Positions 18,463 through 27,276 of a stretch of DNA of 64,000 nt are shown here, piece after piece (within the stretch, counting starts at the first letter, position 1; each line of letters begins with the position of its first letter). The stretch lies in NCBI RefSeq assembly GCF_024343735.1, contig NZ_RJUE01000061.1, positions 248,001-312,000 of the forward strand. Reading direction: 5' to 3'. Source of the stretch: Lacihabitans sp. CCS-44. Lineage in GTDB: Bacteria; Bacteroidota; Bacteroidia; Cytophagales; Spirosomataceae. Below the pieces are notes generated by a model. The model searched no databases and was not told where the DNA came from. It worked only from the letters and a program-made list of their open reading frames with translations. The translations under genes were made by a program, and so were the position numbers.

Positions 18463-19178
18463 TATAAACTCAATAGGTCGTTCATTCCGTAAACACCTTC
18501 TTTGTCTTTGAGCCACTCGGCTGCTACAACTGCCCCCAGAGCAAAGCCCAATCGGGTGTAAGCCACGTGTTTTATTTCTATTTCGTCTATTTCAGAAATG
18601 TACTTTACAGTGTGCGTACCAGGCACTTTCCCTTCTCTTGATGACCAAATGGCCAGTTCTTCTTTTGCCGCGATTTGATTATTAACCCAAGATTTTTTCG
18701 TGGCATTATTGTTCATAATTCCTTCAGCTAGAGTAATTGCTGTTCCACTTGGGGCATCAAGTTTTTCTGTATGATGAATTTCACTGGTAAATATTTCATA
18801 TTGCTCGTGCGGAGCCATAAGCTTGGCTAAGAGTTCGTTTATTTTAAAGAATAAGTTTACACCTATGCTGTAGTTGCTAGCATAGAAAAACGCAGCCTTT
18901 TTTTCAACACAAAGTTGCTCTATTTCTTTTCTGGATTCTAACCAACCAGTTGTGCCACAAACGGCTTTAAGGCCTTTAGACATACAAAATTCCAAATTGG
19001 CATAGGCTGAATGTGGTGAACTAAATTCTATGACCACATCAACACTGTCTTTATCAATAAGCTGTTTTTCTGCAGAATTGTTAAGATCAATTTTAAAAAC
19101 TACTTCATGGCCTCTTTCCAAAGCCACTTTTTCGATAGCCTTTCCCATTTTACCATACCCCAAAAGTGCAATTCTCAT
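18462..19178 (-). CDS. dapB: 4-hydroxy-tetrahydrodipicolinate reductase
   Basis: DapB reduces the dapA product to tetrahydrodipicolinate with NAD(P)H, feeding lysine and diaminopimelate synthesis. The Rossmann motif GYGKMG is at residues 7-12, followed by EFSSPH and CGTTGW. The substrate-binding sequence is EIHHTEKLDAPSGTA, with the catalytic His and Lys. At 238 aa it is slightly shorter than enterobacterial DapB, as is usual in Bacteroidota. It follows the DUF5683 gene by two bases. The order parA-parB-DUF5683-dapB is a conserved cluster in this phylum. Confidence 0.97.
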   Translation of the reverse strand: MRIALLGYGKMGKAIEKVALERGHEVVFKIDLNNSAEKQLIDKDSVDVVIEFSSPHSAYANLEFCMSKGLKAVCGTTGWLESRKEIEQLCVEKKAAFFYASNYSIGVNLFFKINELLAKLMAPHEQYEIFTSEIHHTEKLDAPSGTAITLAEGIMNNNATKKSWVNNQIAAKEELAIWSSREGKVPGTHTVKYISEIDEIEIKHVAYTRLGFALGAVVAAEWLKDKEGVYGMNDLLSL

Positions 19179-19180
19179 TA

Positions 19181-19870
19181 TTATTTAAAATTAAAGGCCA
19201 TTTTAAAGCCCAATGTTTGATTATTTTCTAAAATACTTGGCGAGATTTTCATGGAAATATCCCTAGAAACATCAAAAGTTTTTAAATGTGCCGATACGTT
19301 CGCTTCGATGGCGAAAAGTAGCCATCCAAGGCCTAAACCAACAAAACTCAACTGTTTGTATCGTCTGTATTGGTTGGCAGCGGTTGTGATTAATGTGATA
19401 GAATAGGGCCCTGCACCATCAATTTCTCTTTCACTCAATCCTGCGGCCTTCATTTCTACCACATATCCTTTGTATTTTTGGTAAAGCTGATTATTTCTCA
19501 CAATAAAATAGCCTCCAACTCCTGCTGCTCCATATATTAGTGGCAATTTAAGATAATTTTTATTGGTCATTTGTCCCCAACCAGGCAAAATCATAGACCT
19601 AACAAAAGCTATTTTAGGGACATCTTTGGCTGTCAATGAGTCTATTCCAAAGGTCTTTCGAAAGGTATATTTACTATTTTTTCTAAAACTTCTTAATTTC
19701 GCACCTCTGGTTGTATCAAATGGCACTACTTTCTTGTTCAAACTGTCAATTTTGGCTTTCGGAATTAGTGTTTTACCAGAAAGGCTGTCATTTTGGGCAA
19801 AAGAGTAGTTAGTTCTCAAAAAGAAAACCGTGAGGGTTAAAGCAAGAAATTGTATAGTTTGCTTTATCAA
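19181..19870 (-). CDS. DUF5683 family membrane protein
   Basis: A 229-aa protein with an N-terminal signal-like segment (TIQFLALTLTVFFLRTNYSFAQ) and a conserved core: SMILPGWGQMTNKNYLKLPLIYG, then short hydrophobic helices. This is the hallmark of DUF5683, a Bacteroidota family of unknown function located next to parB and dapB. The start is TTG at 19870, 8 bases after the parB stop; no in-frame ATG is nearby. Placement with partition and cell-wall precursor genes suggests an envelope or division role, which is inference. Confidence 0.85.
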   Translation of the reverse strand: MIKQTIQFLALTLTVFFLRTNYSFAQNDSLSGKTLIPKAKIDSLNKKVVPFDTTRGAKLRSFRKNSKYTFRKTFGIDSLTAKDVPKIAFVRSMILPGWGQMTNKNYLKLPLIYGAAGVGGYFIVRNNQLYQKYKGYVVEMKAAGLSEREIDGAGPYSITLITTAANQYRRYKQLSFVGLGLGWLLFAIEANVSAHLKTFDVSRDISMKISPSILENNQTLGFKMAFNFK

Positions 19871-19878
19871 AATCAGGT

Positions 19879-20757
19879 TTATTTTTTTAGTTTAGCTATT
19901 ATATCCTCTAGTTCTTCTTTTGACCCAAAAGGAATTTTAATTTCCCCTTTAGATTTAGAATCCGCCACCACAGCTACTTTTTTGCTAAAAAGTTGAGATA
20001 GTTTTATTTGTAAATCCTCCAAAACAATCTTTGAAGGTTTATTGGAAGGCTCAGTACTGGGCTTTTTAACTTTTAGACCCGAATTAATTTCTCTCACTAA
20101 ATCCTCAACCTTTCTTACCGAGAACTCTTTACTTAGAATTTCCTGATAGGTATTTAAAAGCAAATCTTCATTCTCAATTCCCAAAAGTGCTCTTGCATGG
20201 CCCATGCTAAGTTTTTTTTCAGCTAGACCAGTTTGTATAATCTTCGGAAGATTCAACAATCGTAAGTAATTATTAACAGTAGTTCTATCTTTACCTACTC
20301 TCGAACCGAGTTCATCCTGCTTTATATTACACTCTTTCAACAATCTTGAATAAGCCAGTGCAACCTCCATAGGATTAAGATTTTCCCGTTGAATGTTCTC
20401 AATTAATCCCATTTCGAGCATTTGCTGATCTGTAGCTTCTCTTATATAAGCAGGTATTTTGGTAAGCCCGGCTAATCTTGAAGCCTGAAGTCTCCTTTCT
20501 CCAGAGATTAATTGATATGCACTACCGATTCTACGAACAGTAATAGGCTGGATTATACCTTGTACTTGAATAGATTCCTTAAGTTCAATCAGTGCATCTG
20601 AATCAAAATGTGTTCTAGGTTGGTAAGGGTTTGTTTCGATGCTATCTACGCTTATTTCATAAGTTTCAATACTTTGAGCATCATTTTCCTCCATTTGTTT
20701 TTCGGGTAATAAAGCACCTAAACCTCGCCCCAAGCCCATTCTTTTCTTATTTATCAT
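19879..20757 (-). CDS. parB: Chromosome-partitioning protein ParB
   Basis: ParB loads at parS sites as a CTP-dependent DNA clamp and helps separate replication origins. The N-terminal CTP-binding part has NPYQPRTHFD and GERRLQASR; the canonical second motif is GERRxRA, so Gln replaces the second Arg here. The central helix-turn-helix region reads GKDRTTVNNYLRLLNLP, and a C-terminal dimerisation region ends the 292 aa. The start ATG overlaps the end of parA by 11 bases, indicating coupled translation. I found no intact parS palindrome in the window. Confidence 0.95.
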   Translation of the reverse strand: MINKKRMGLGRGLGALLPEKQMEENDAQSIETYEISVDSIETNPYQPRTHFDSDALIELKESIQVQGIIQPITVRRIGSAYQLISGERRLQASRLAGLTKIPAYIREATDQQMLEMGLIENIQRENLNPMEVALAYSRLLKECNIKQDELGSRVGKDRTTVNNYLRLLNLPKIIQTGLAEKKLSMGHARALLGIENEDLLLNTYQEILSKEFSVRKVEDLVREINSGLKVKKPSTEPSNKPSKIVLEDLQIKLSQLFSKKVAVVADSKSKGEIKIPFGSKEELEDIIAKLKK

Positions 20758-21415
20758 TTTGTATTTCGTTGGCTAGTTTTAGATAATCCGCAAAACCCAC
20801 ATTTGGAACATATTTGTTGAGATTTTCAATCGTTAAACGTTCTAATCCTAGGTAATAGTTTCTTGAAATGATTGTATCGTACATCAAATCCGAAAAATTC
20901 TCTTTTATGAATTTTATGAACTTAGGCATGATTTGATTGTGTTCGTCGTACTTTGTTAGCAATATTCCTCCAATTTTTAGTCCTTCAATACCCAATATTT
21001 TTTCAATGGTTATGTTTAGATGGTCTAGCCCATAAAACTCACATTCGATAGGTATAATTACCGAGTTAAGAATTTTTAAGATTTCGGTATTACTGTCAGA
21101 TTCAAAAGATGGAAAATCGAAAATTATATAATCATATTCTTCATCATATTCTTCAATATGACTTAAAAGTGACGCTATGTCTTGACCTACTTTTAAATAT
21201 TTCCAAGCGGATTGACCTATTTTGACCTGTTGAAGTTGCCCTTGGTCTGACACTTTGAGGTTTAATCCTAAAAGCTTCGAAAAATTGTTTCTCGAATCCA
21301 AATCTATTACCAGCACATTGGTACTCAAAGTAGCGAAACTTTCAGCCAAAAAACCTGCCGTAGTGGTTTTACCGCAGTTTTTTTCAATATTATAAATCCC
21401 TATTTTATCCGCCAT
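20747..21415 (-). CDS. ParA-family partition ATPase, divergent
   Basis: A 222-aa P-loop ATPase upstream of parB, with which it overlaps by 11 bases. The Walker A region reads NIEKNCGKTTTAGF. The usual ParA motif is KGGVGKTT, so the signature lysine position holds Glu and the next two glycines are Lys and Asn, while the core GKTT is kept. The usual DADPQ after strand 2 is DLDSRNN. Walker B is YDYIIFDFPS. It is about 30 residues shorter than typical Soj/ParA. It is probably the partner of ParB by position, but ATP-dependent dimerisation may be altered. The gene has an ATG start. Confidence 0.85.
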   Translation of the reverse strand: MADKIGIYNIEKNCGKTTTAGFLAESFATLSTNVLVIDLDSRNNFSKLLGLNLKVSDQGQLQQVKIGQSAWKYLKVGQDIASLLSHIEEYDEEYDYIIFDFPSFESDSNTEILKILNSVIIPIECEFYGLDHLNITIEKILGIEGLKIGGILLTKYDEHNQIMPKFIKFIKENFSDLMYDTIISRNYYLGLERLTIENLNKYVPNVGFADYLKLANEIQNDK

Positions 21416-21488
21416 TCTTGAAAATAATCACAAAGTTGGTTCAAATCTTTTCAAACAACAAATCTCGACTCGATGTTTTACTAAAAAA

Positions 21489-21512
21489 AAGAGGTTCAAA
21501 CTTGAACCTCTT
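21489..21512 (-). terminator. Terminator after rpoD
   Basis: The hairpin pairs 21489-21498 with 21503-21512 around a 4-base loop. On the minus strand it is followed by a run of eight T (the A-run at 21483-21490). It lies 8 bases after the rpoD stop codon. Confidence 0.85.
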
Positions 21513-21519
21513 AATTTTA

Positions 21520-22383
21520 TTATCCTAAATATGCTTTTAGAGCTTTACTTCTAGAGGTTTGTCTGAGCCTTCGGATGGCCTTCTCTTTTATCTGTCTCAC
21601 TCTTTCTCTTGTCAAGTTAAATTTCTCACCTATCTCTTCAAGCGTCATTGCTTGCTCGCCATTTAAACCAAAATAGAACATGATAACCTCTGCTTCTCTT
21701 TGTGTAAGCGTAGAAAGTGCTCTCAAAACTTCTCTTCTCAATGAGTCGTTCATTAGCTCTTGGTCTGGTCTGATTTCGGTATCATTTTCCAATACGTCCA
21801 AAAGGCTGTTTTCTTCACCTTGAACAAACGGAGCATCCACAGATACGTGTCTACCTGAGATTTTCATGGTATCCACAACCTCATTTGCCGATATTTCAAG
21901 AACCTCAGCCAATTCCTCAGGTGATGGCTCTCTTTCAAACTTCTGCTCCAATTCTGAGAAAGTCTTCGAGATTTTGTTCAACGAACCTACCCTGTTAAGG
22001 GGCAATCTTACGATTCTAGATTGTTCTGCCAAAGCTTGCAAAATACTTTGACGAATCCACCAAACTGCATAAGATATAAATTTAAAACCTCTCGTCTCGT
22101 CAAATCTTTGAGCAGCTTTGATAAGACCTAAGTTTCCTTCGTTTATAAGGTCACCTAGTGAAAGACCCTGATTCTGATATTGTTTTGCTACCGAAACAAC
22201 AAATCTTAAGTTGGCTTTTGTCAATCTTTCCAAAGACAATTGGTCTCCATCTCTGATTTTCTGAGCCAAAATAACTTCTTCATCGGGAGTTAAAAGATCC
22301 ACTTTACCGATTTCCTGAAGGTATTTATCAAGAGATTGACTCTCTCTGTTGGTGATTTGTTTACTTATTTTGAGCTGTCTCAT
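21520..22383 (-). CDS. rpoD: Primary RNA polymerase sigma factor (RpoD/SigA type)
   Basis: This is the housekeeping sigma factor that recognises the -33/-7 promoters noted across this window. The 287 aa hold region 1.2 (about 15-50), region 2 with the core-binding and -10-melting helices (about 50-125, including [13 protein letters not shown] and [13 protein letters not shown]), region 3, and region 4 with the C-terminal helix-turn-helix ([23 protein letters not shown]). The acidic region 1.1 of proteobacterial RpoD is absent, as in all Bacteroidota primary sigma factors. A short palindrome, GTCTAA-N3-TTAGAC, lies 31-45 bases before the ATG. The gene is monocistronic with its own terminator. 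Confidence 0.95.
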   Translation of the reverse strand: MRQLKISKQITNRESQSLDKYLQEIGKVDLLTPDEEVILAQKIRDGDQLSLERLTKANLRFVVSVAKQYQNQGLSLGDLINEGNLGLIKAAQRFDETRGFKFISYAVWWIRQSILQALAEQSRIVRLPLNRVGSLNKISKTFSELEQKFEREPSPEELAEVLEISANEVVDTMKISGRHVSVDAPFVQGEENSLLDVLENDTEIRPDQELMNDSLRREVLRALSTLTQREAEVIMFYFGLNGEQAMTLEEIGEKFNLTRERVRQIKEKAIRRLRQTSRSKALKAYLG

Positions 22384-22466
22384 TTTATGAAATCAAGTTA
22401 TTTTTTAATGAAAGTCTAAGTTTTAGACATTATTTCCGGACTAATCTAACAACAAACAAAAGTTTA

Positions 22467-24608
22467 TTATTGTTCAGTCTGTGGTTTTTCTTCTCTTGGA
22501 GGCCTTGGCAATAATATTTTTCTAGACAATCTGTATTTTCCAGTTTTCTTATCCACTTCAGTTAATTTAACTTGAAGCTGATCTCCTTCTTTTAATACAC
22601 CGTCCATACTTGGCAAACGCTCCCAGCTTATTTCTGAAATGTGAAGAAGGCCTTCTTTTCCTGGTAAAAACTCACAGAAAGCACCAAATGGCTGAATAGA
22701 TTTCACTACTGATTCATAAACTTCTCCTACTTCTGGCATTTTCACGATGCCTTCGATTCTCTTACGAGCTGCATTCATGCTTTCGCCGTTGGTAGCAAAA
22801 ATAGAGATATAACCTTTGTTGTCTTTTTCTTCTATGTTTACTGTTGCTCCAGACTCTCTTTGGATTTCCTGAACAACTTTACCGCCTGGTCCTATAACCG
22901 CACCAATCAATTCTCTCTCGATAATAATGGTATGGGCTCTTGGAGCATGTGGTTTCAAGTCCTCATTTGGTTTAGCAATAACCTCTGTCATTTTACCCAA
23001 TATATGCAAACGACCAGCTTTGGCTTGGTTAAGTGCTTTTTCGATGATATCGAAAGATAAACCACCAATTTTAATGTCCATTTGGCATGCTACGATACCT
23101 TTTGTAGTACCAGTAACCTTAAAGTCCATGTCTCCCAAATGATCTTCGTCTCCTAATATATCAGACAAAACAGCCCATTTACCGCTTTCTTGGTCAGTAA
23201 TCAATCCCATTGCAATACCTGAAACGGGAGCTTTGATAGGCACACCGGCATCCATCAAAGATAAACAACCAGCACATACTGTAGCCATTGACGAAGAACC
23301 ATTAGATTCTAAAATATCACTGATGATTCTTATCGTGTAAGGGTTTTGATCATCTGGCGGCAAAACTTTTTTCAAAGATCTCTGAGCCAAGTTTCCATGA
23401 CCTATCTCTCTTCTACCCACACCTCTGTTTGGTCTTACTTCACCTGTTGAAAATCCAGGGAAATTGTAATGCAAATAGAATCTTGAATATCCTTTTACCA
23501 TTGCTTGATCAACTATTTGCTCGTCAAGTTTGGTACCCAAGGTTGTGGTTGACAATGATTGCGTTTCGCCTCTAGTAAACAAAGCCGAACCGTGTGCAGA
23601 AGGTAAATAATCCACTTCACAAACGATTGGTCTGATTTCATCAAGTTTACGTCCATCCAAACGTTTACCTTCGTCCAAAACCATTTTTCTTGAAGCATCA
23701 TAAGTGATGTCGCCAAAATATACTTTGTGTAACGAATTACTTCTTTCTTCTTCTGGAAGGCTTTCTTTGAATTCTTTCAAAATACTGGCAAAGCCTTCGC
23801 TCCTGTTGCTTTTACCGCCACCAATAGTACATACTGCATAAACTTTGTCAAAAAGTTCATCGTACATTTTCTTTTTGAGTTCTTCGTCGTGTGTCTCGTG
23901 ACAATATACACGTTTTGTGGTATTTCCAACTTTCGCCTCAAGCTCTTTTTGGGCAGTAACTTGTAGTTTTATGGCATCGTGAGCAACTTTCATCGCTTCT
24001 ACCATTTCGGTTTCAGAAATTTCATTTCCTTCACCTTCTACCATCAATATACTGTCTATTGTTCCTGCAACTATAAGGTCTAAATCCGCCTTTTCAATTT
24101 CAGAAACTGGTGGATTGACTCTATACTCGCCGTTTATTTTACATACTCTAACTTCAGATATGGGTCCGTTAAAAGGAATATCTGAAACCATAATGGCAGC
24201 AGAAGCTGCCAAAGCTGCTAATGCATCTGGCTGAATACTTGCGTCTGATGAGTGTAAAGTCACCATTACTTGTACTTCAGCATGAAAATCTTCAGGGAAG
24301 ATAGGTCTAAGGGCACGGTCAATTAATCTTGAGATTAAAACCTCGTTGTCAGACAATTTACCTTCTCTTCTTTGAAAGCTACCAGGAATTTTACCTGCCG
24401 AAGCAAATTTTTCTTGGTAATCAACTGATAATGGTAGGAAATCGGTACCTTCTTTGTGTTCTTTGTTGGCACAGACAGTAGCCAACATCACTAAATTACC
24501 GCTTTTTAAGACTACAGAACCGTCAGCTTGACGAGCTAACTTTCCAGTTTCTAGGGTAATGGTTTGTCCATCCGGCATTTGGATGGTTTGAGAAAAAACG
24601 TTGAACAT
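22467..24608 (-). CDS. pnp: Polyribonucleotide nucleotidyltransferase (PNPase)
   Basis: PNPase degrades RNA from the 3' end with phosphate and also adds tails in reverse. The 713 aa hold two RNase PH domains (about 1-230 and 300-545), a KH domain (about 553-612, with [17 protein letters not shown]) and an S1 RNA-binding domain (about 620-690, with [16 protein letters not shown]). The second core carries the phosphate-site signature GETQ. It lies downstream of rpsO in the conserved rpsO-pnp order, but a terminator hairpin between them suggests partly separate expression. Confidence 0.98.
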   Translation of the reverse strand: MFNVFSQTIQMPDGQTITLETGKLARQADGSVVLKSGNLVMLATVCANKEHKEGTDFLPLSVDYQEKFASAGKIPGSFQRREGKLSDNEVLISRLIDRALRPIFPEDFHAEVQVMVTLHSSDASIQPDALAALAASAAIMVSDIPFNGPISEVRVCKINGEYRVNPPVSEIEKADLDLIVAGTIDSILMVEGEGNEISETEMVEAMKVAHDAIKLQVTAQKELEAKVGNTTKRVYCHETHDEELKKKMYDELFDKVYAVCTIGGGKSNRSEGFASILKEFKESLPEEERSNSLHKVYFGDITYDASRKMVLDEGKRLDGRKLDEIRPIVCEVDYLPSAHGSALFTRGETQSLSTTTLGTKLDEQIVDQAMVKGYSRFYLHYNFPGFSTGEVRPNRGVGRREIGHGNLAQRSLKKVLPPDDQNPYTIRIISDILESNGSSSMATVCAGCLSLMDAGVPIKAPVSGIAMGLITDQESGKWAVLSDILGDEDHLGDMDFKVTGTTKGIVACQMDIKIGGLSFDIIEKALNQAKAGRLHILGKMTEVIAKPNEDLKPHAPRAHTIIIERELIGAVIGPGGKVVQEIQRESGATVNIEEKDNKGYISIFATNGESMNAARKRIEGIVKMPEVGEVYESVVKSIQPFGAFCEFLPGKEGLLHISEISWERLPSMDGVLKEGDQLQVKLTEVDKKTGKYRLSRKILLPRPPREEKPQTEQ

Positions 24609-24701
24609 TTAGTTAATTTTTGTGTTGTATTTCCGCTTTTGATACAACTATTTAATCCTTTATTCCGCGGGGATGATAATTCTAGTTTTAAAGAAAAAAA
24701 G

Positions 24702-24723
24702 GGGAATCTCGTGAAAGATTCCC
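24702..24723 (-). terminator. Terminator between rpsO and pnp
   Basis: An 8-bp GC-containing stem (24702-24709 with 24716-24723) has a 6-base loop. On the minus strand it is followed by a T-run (the A-run at 24694-24700). It directly follows the rpsO stop, so pnp is reached by read-through or from its own promoter. Confidence 0.8.
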
Positions 24724-24729
24724 TCATTT

Positions 24730-25005
24730 TTATTTACGTATGCCTAATTCAGCAATAATTGCTCTGTAGCGACCGATTTCTATCTTTTGAAGATAATCCA
24801 ACAATCTACGACGCTTACCAACTAATTTTAATAGTCCTGCACGAGTTGAATAGTCATGTTTGTGAACTTTCAAGTGCTCGGTAAGGTGAGCTATTCTAAA
24901 TGTAAATAATGCTATCTGTGATTCAGCAGAACCAGTGTCAGATGCTTTTCTGATGAGACCTTTCGATTCGAAAATCTCTTCTTTCTTTTCCGGAGTTAAA
25001 TACAT
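24730..25005 (-). CDS. rpsO: 30S ribosomal protein S15
   Basis: S15 binds 16S rRNA at the h20/h21/h22 junction early in small-subunit assembly. The 91 aa show the conserved [23 protein letters not shown] and the [25 protein letters not shown] core. The gene starts at an ATG and stands before pnp, as in many bacteria. The family can repress its own mRNA, but no leader structure was examined in detail here. Confidence 0.98.
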   Translation of the reverse strand: MYLTPEKKEEIFESKGLIRKASDTGSAESQIALFTFRIAHLTEHLKVHKHDYSTRAGLLKLVGKRRRLLDYLQKIEIGRYRAIIAELGIRK

Positions 25006-25099
25006 TGATTTTAACCTAGATTAAATGATAAATAAATAAAAACAGCTGCAAAGATAACACTTAATTAGAAATATTTAAGTATCAAACAATTAAAATATT

Positions 25100-26569
25100 T
25101 CAGGAAACAATGGTGTCTTTTCTTTTGGTGATTTTTTGAATCAAAGACGATATTTTGTTGAAAAGTGCATTATAAGTGTCATTTTCAAATAGTCTGGCAT
25201 CGTTTGACGCTTTACGCATTAGAAATATGCCAATAACGAGCAGTATGAAATTGGGGATCCATACGCCTACAATCACGGGGATGAGACCTTCTTTGGCGTA
25301 TTTGTCGCCTAGCTGCATCAATACATAATAAAATATAAAGAAACTGATAGACACCAAAACGGGCATTCCGAAGCCACCTTTTTTGATAATAGAACCCAGC
25401 GATGAACCTACTAAAAAGAAAACCAAGCATGAAAAAGCCATGGTAAGTTTGTGCCAACGCTCCACATCTGATCTCCAGACATCTTTCTGTTTACTTGTGA
25501 GAATATTTAGGTCAGTTTCTACTTGTGACTTTAGATTTTGAATATGCGAAAGTGCATATTCTTCGGTTTCTTTTGACCGATATCCAGTTTTAAGTTCAAC
25601 AAGTTTTTTCTCAATCCATGGCCCTGGTTTTATTTCTGCAATTTTTGAAGTGTCCTTGTCCAATATTTTTTTGAAAAGGAAAGAATTTTGGGCTTTTAAT
25701 TGTTCAGTTTGGTCGTCTATGCTTTTGCTTATTTCTATTCTTGTAGAATCTATTTTTTTTGTGAGCTCACCAATATTTTTCATGTACTCATGGTACTTAA
25801 ACTGGTCTTCGTTGGTGCGTTTAATACCGAAACTTTCTAAGGAAAATACAATTTTATTCTTCCTAAAGTTGTTTTTTGTAAATTGTGTTTCGTCATAATT
25901 ATTAAAGCTATTTTGGTGCTCTATGTAGTTTCTGCCATTGAAAAGCTCAAAAATTAAATAATTGTCGTTGTACATAGTGTACATTTTGCCTGAGTCTGCA
26001 ATGGTTATGTTTTTGTTTCCGTTGTTGCTTGTGTGATCATAAACAATTACATTTCTCATGGTTCTGCCATCTGGGAGCTTTTTCTGCACTTTTATTCTAT
26101 ACCCTGGTATTTCTTTGTAAAAAACACCTTCCTGTATATTCAAGGTCATTTTGGTGGTTTTTACATCCCATAATAGTGAATAGCCTTTTAAGTTTGCCCA
26201 AGGATTTACATAATTATTATAAAAAAATGAGCCAATCGCTACCAAAAAGGATAATATGAAAGTTGGTAGAATGAGTCTTGAGAGAGGAATGCCGGCAGAT
26301 TTCATAGCAGTGAGTTCTGTATGTTCACCCAGATTTCCGAAGCACATTAAAGTAGCTAAAAGTGTGGCCAATGGCAAAGCAGTTGGAACTGTAATGAGAG
26401 AAAAGTACATAAAAAGCTTTCCAAAAACCGATAAACCGAGATCTTTACCAATAAAATCGGTAAAGTACATCATCAAGAATCTCATTAGAAAAATAAACAC
26501 TACCACAGCCGTAGTAAGTATAAATGGTCCAATGTACGCCCTAACAAATAGCTTGTCGATTTTTTTCAT
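25100..26569 (-). CDS. LptF/LptG family inner-membrane permease
   Basis: A protein of about 489 aa from the YjgP/YjgQ family, which forms the membrane part of the ABC transporter that lifts lipopolysaccharide out of the inner membrane. Three N-terminal membrane helices (about residues 10-120) are followed by a periplasmic domain of about 250 residues and three C-terminal helices (about 385-470). The start was set at MKKIDKLFVRAYIGPF, which matches the family N-terminus; longer options exist at 26599 (ATG) and 26611 (TTG). Only one permease is present, so its partner must be elsewhere. It is preceded by the START-like gene on the same strand. Confidence 0.88.
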   Translation of the reverse strand: MKKIDKLFVRAYIGPFILTTAVVVFIFLMRFLMMYFTDFIGKDLGLSVFGKLFMYFSLITVPTALPLATLLATLMCFGNLGEHTELTAMKSAGIPLSRLILPTFILSFLVAIGSFFYNNYVNPWANLKGYSLLWDVKTTKMTLNIQEGVFYKEIPGYRIKVQKKLPDGRTMRNVIVYDHTSNNGNKNITIADSGKMYTMYNDNYLIFELFNGRNYIEHQNSFNNYDETQFTKNNFRKNKIVFSLESFGIKRTNEDQFKYHEYMKNIGELTKKIDSTRIEISKSIDDQTEQLKAQNSFLFKKILDKDTSKIAEIKPGPWIEKKLVELKTGYRSKETEEYALSHIQNLKSQVETDLNILTSKQKDVWRSDVERWHKLTMAFSCLVFFLVGSSLGSIIKKGGFGMPVLVSISFFIFYYVLMQLGDKYAKEGLIPVIVGVWIPNFILLVIGIFLMRKASNDARLFENDTYNALFNKISSLIQKITKRKDTIVS

Positions 26570-26638
26570 AGAAGCAGATTTCGATGCAAAAATCGTCATC
26601 TTTTGCTCCAAAACAAAATAATTAAGTTTTATTAAGAC

Positions 26639-27019
26639 TTATCCTCCTACTATCTCTTTGAGTTCTGCAATAAGCCCTTTCCAAACAGTTTCGAGATCAT
26701 TATGGTCATCATTGTCCGAGCAATCTGTTACTTTCAGAAATATAGAATTGTCTATTTCGCTAGTAACTAACTTAAACTCTAGGAAGTTTCCCTCATCCGA
26801 CCCTATGAAATCAAAACGAGTGGATTTGTTGAGCCTTGTAGAGGTAAGTTCGGCTATATGTACCTCTGTATCCCATGTAAAATGAAATAAATGATTGCTG
26901 TCCATAGTGACTTTGTCAGCAAACCATTGCTGCAAACCACCTGCGGTACTGATATAATTGTATAAAACCTTTGGAGAAGTTTTAAATGGGAACTCTTGGG
27001 TAAATTTGAATTTCGACAT
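26639..27019 (-). CDS. START-like (SRPBCC) domain protein
   Basis: A 126-aa cytoplasmic protein made of a single START-like helix-grip fold: MSKFKFTQEFPFKTSPKVLYNYISTAGGLQQWFADKV is the typical opening, with the tryptophan-containing segment ETVWKGLIAELK in the final helix. Family members bind hydrophobic ligands or act like AHA1. In Bacteroidota this protein is commonly near Lpt-type or transport genes, but no function is established. It lies about 70 bases upstream of the LptF/G gene and could share its transcript. Confidence 0.8.
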   Translation of the reverse strand: MSKFKFTQEFPFKTSPKVLYNYISTAGGLQQWFADKVTMDSNHLFHFTWDTEVHIAELTSTRLNKSTRFDFIGSDEGNFLEFKLVTSEIDNSIFLKVTDCSDNDDHNDLETVWKGLIAELKEIVGG

Positions 27020-27114
27020 AGGAGTAACTTTTTGTTCCGATTTAAATGATTTGCTTTATTAATGCAAGAAAAAATAAGAAATAATTAATTTTTTGAATAA
27101 GTTTTGAAAAAGGT

Positions 27115-27145
27115 TTTGGAAGTAATATAAAGTTTTATACTTTTG
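27115..27145 (+). promoter_or_regulatory. Predicted tRNA-Met promoter (TTTG-N19-TACTTTTG)
   Basis: TTTG at 27115-27118 and TACTTTTG at 27138-27145, followed by C, fit the Bacteroidota consensus with 19-base spacing, ending about 15 bases before the tRNA. This is one of the best promoter matches in the window. Confidence 0.65.
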
Positions 27146-27159
27146 CACCTCGATTCAAC

Positions 27160-27233
27160 GGCGGGGTAGCTCAGATGGTTAGAGCGTCGGATTCATAACC
27201 CGGAGGTCAGGGGTTCGATTCCCCTTCCCGCTA
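27160..27233 (+). tRNA. tRNA-Met (CAT), elongator type
   Basis: A 74-nt cloverleaf with a 7-bp acceptor (GGCGGGG with TCCCGCT, two G-U pairs), the D-arm GCTC/GAGC, a T-arm with loop TTCGATT and discriminator A. The anticodon loop TTCATAA carries CAT. Initiator features such as a C1-A72 mismatch are absent, so this is probably the elongator; a CAT tRNA-Ile modified to lysidine cannot be excluded. The CCA end is not encoded. Confidence 0.93.
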
Positions 27234-27276
27234 CTTTTTCTTCTCAGAAAAAGATTTCTCAAATCATAGTTTTATT

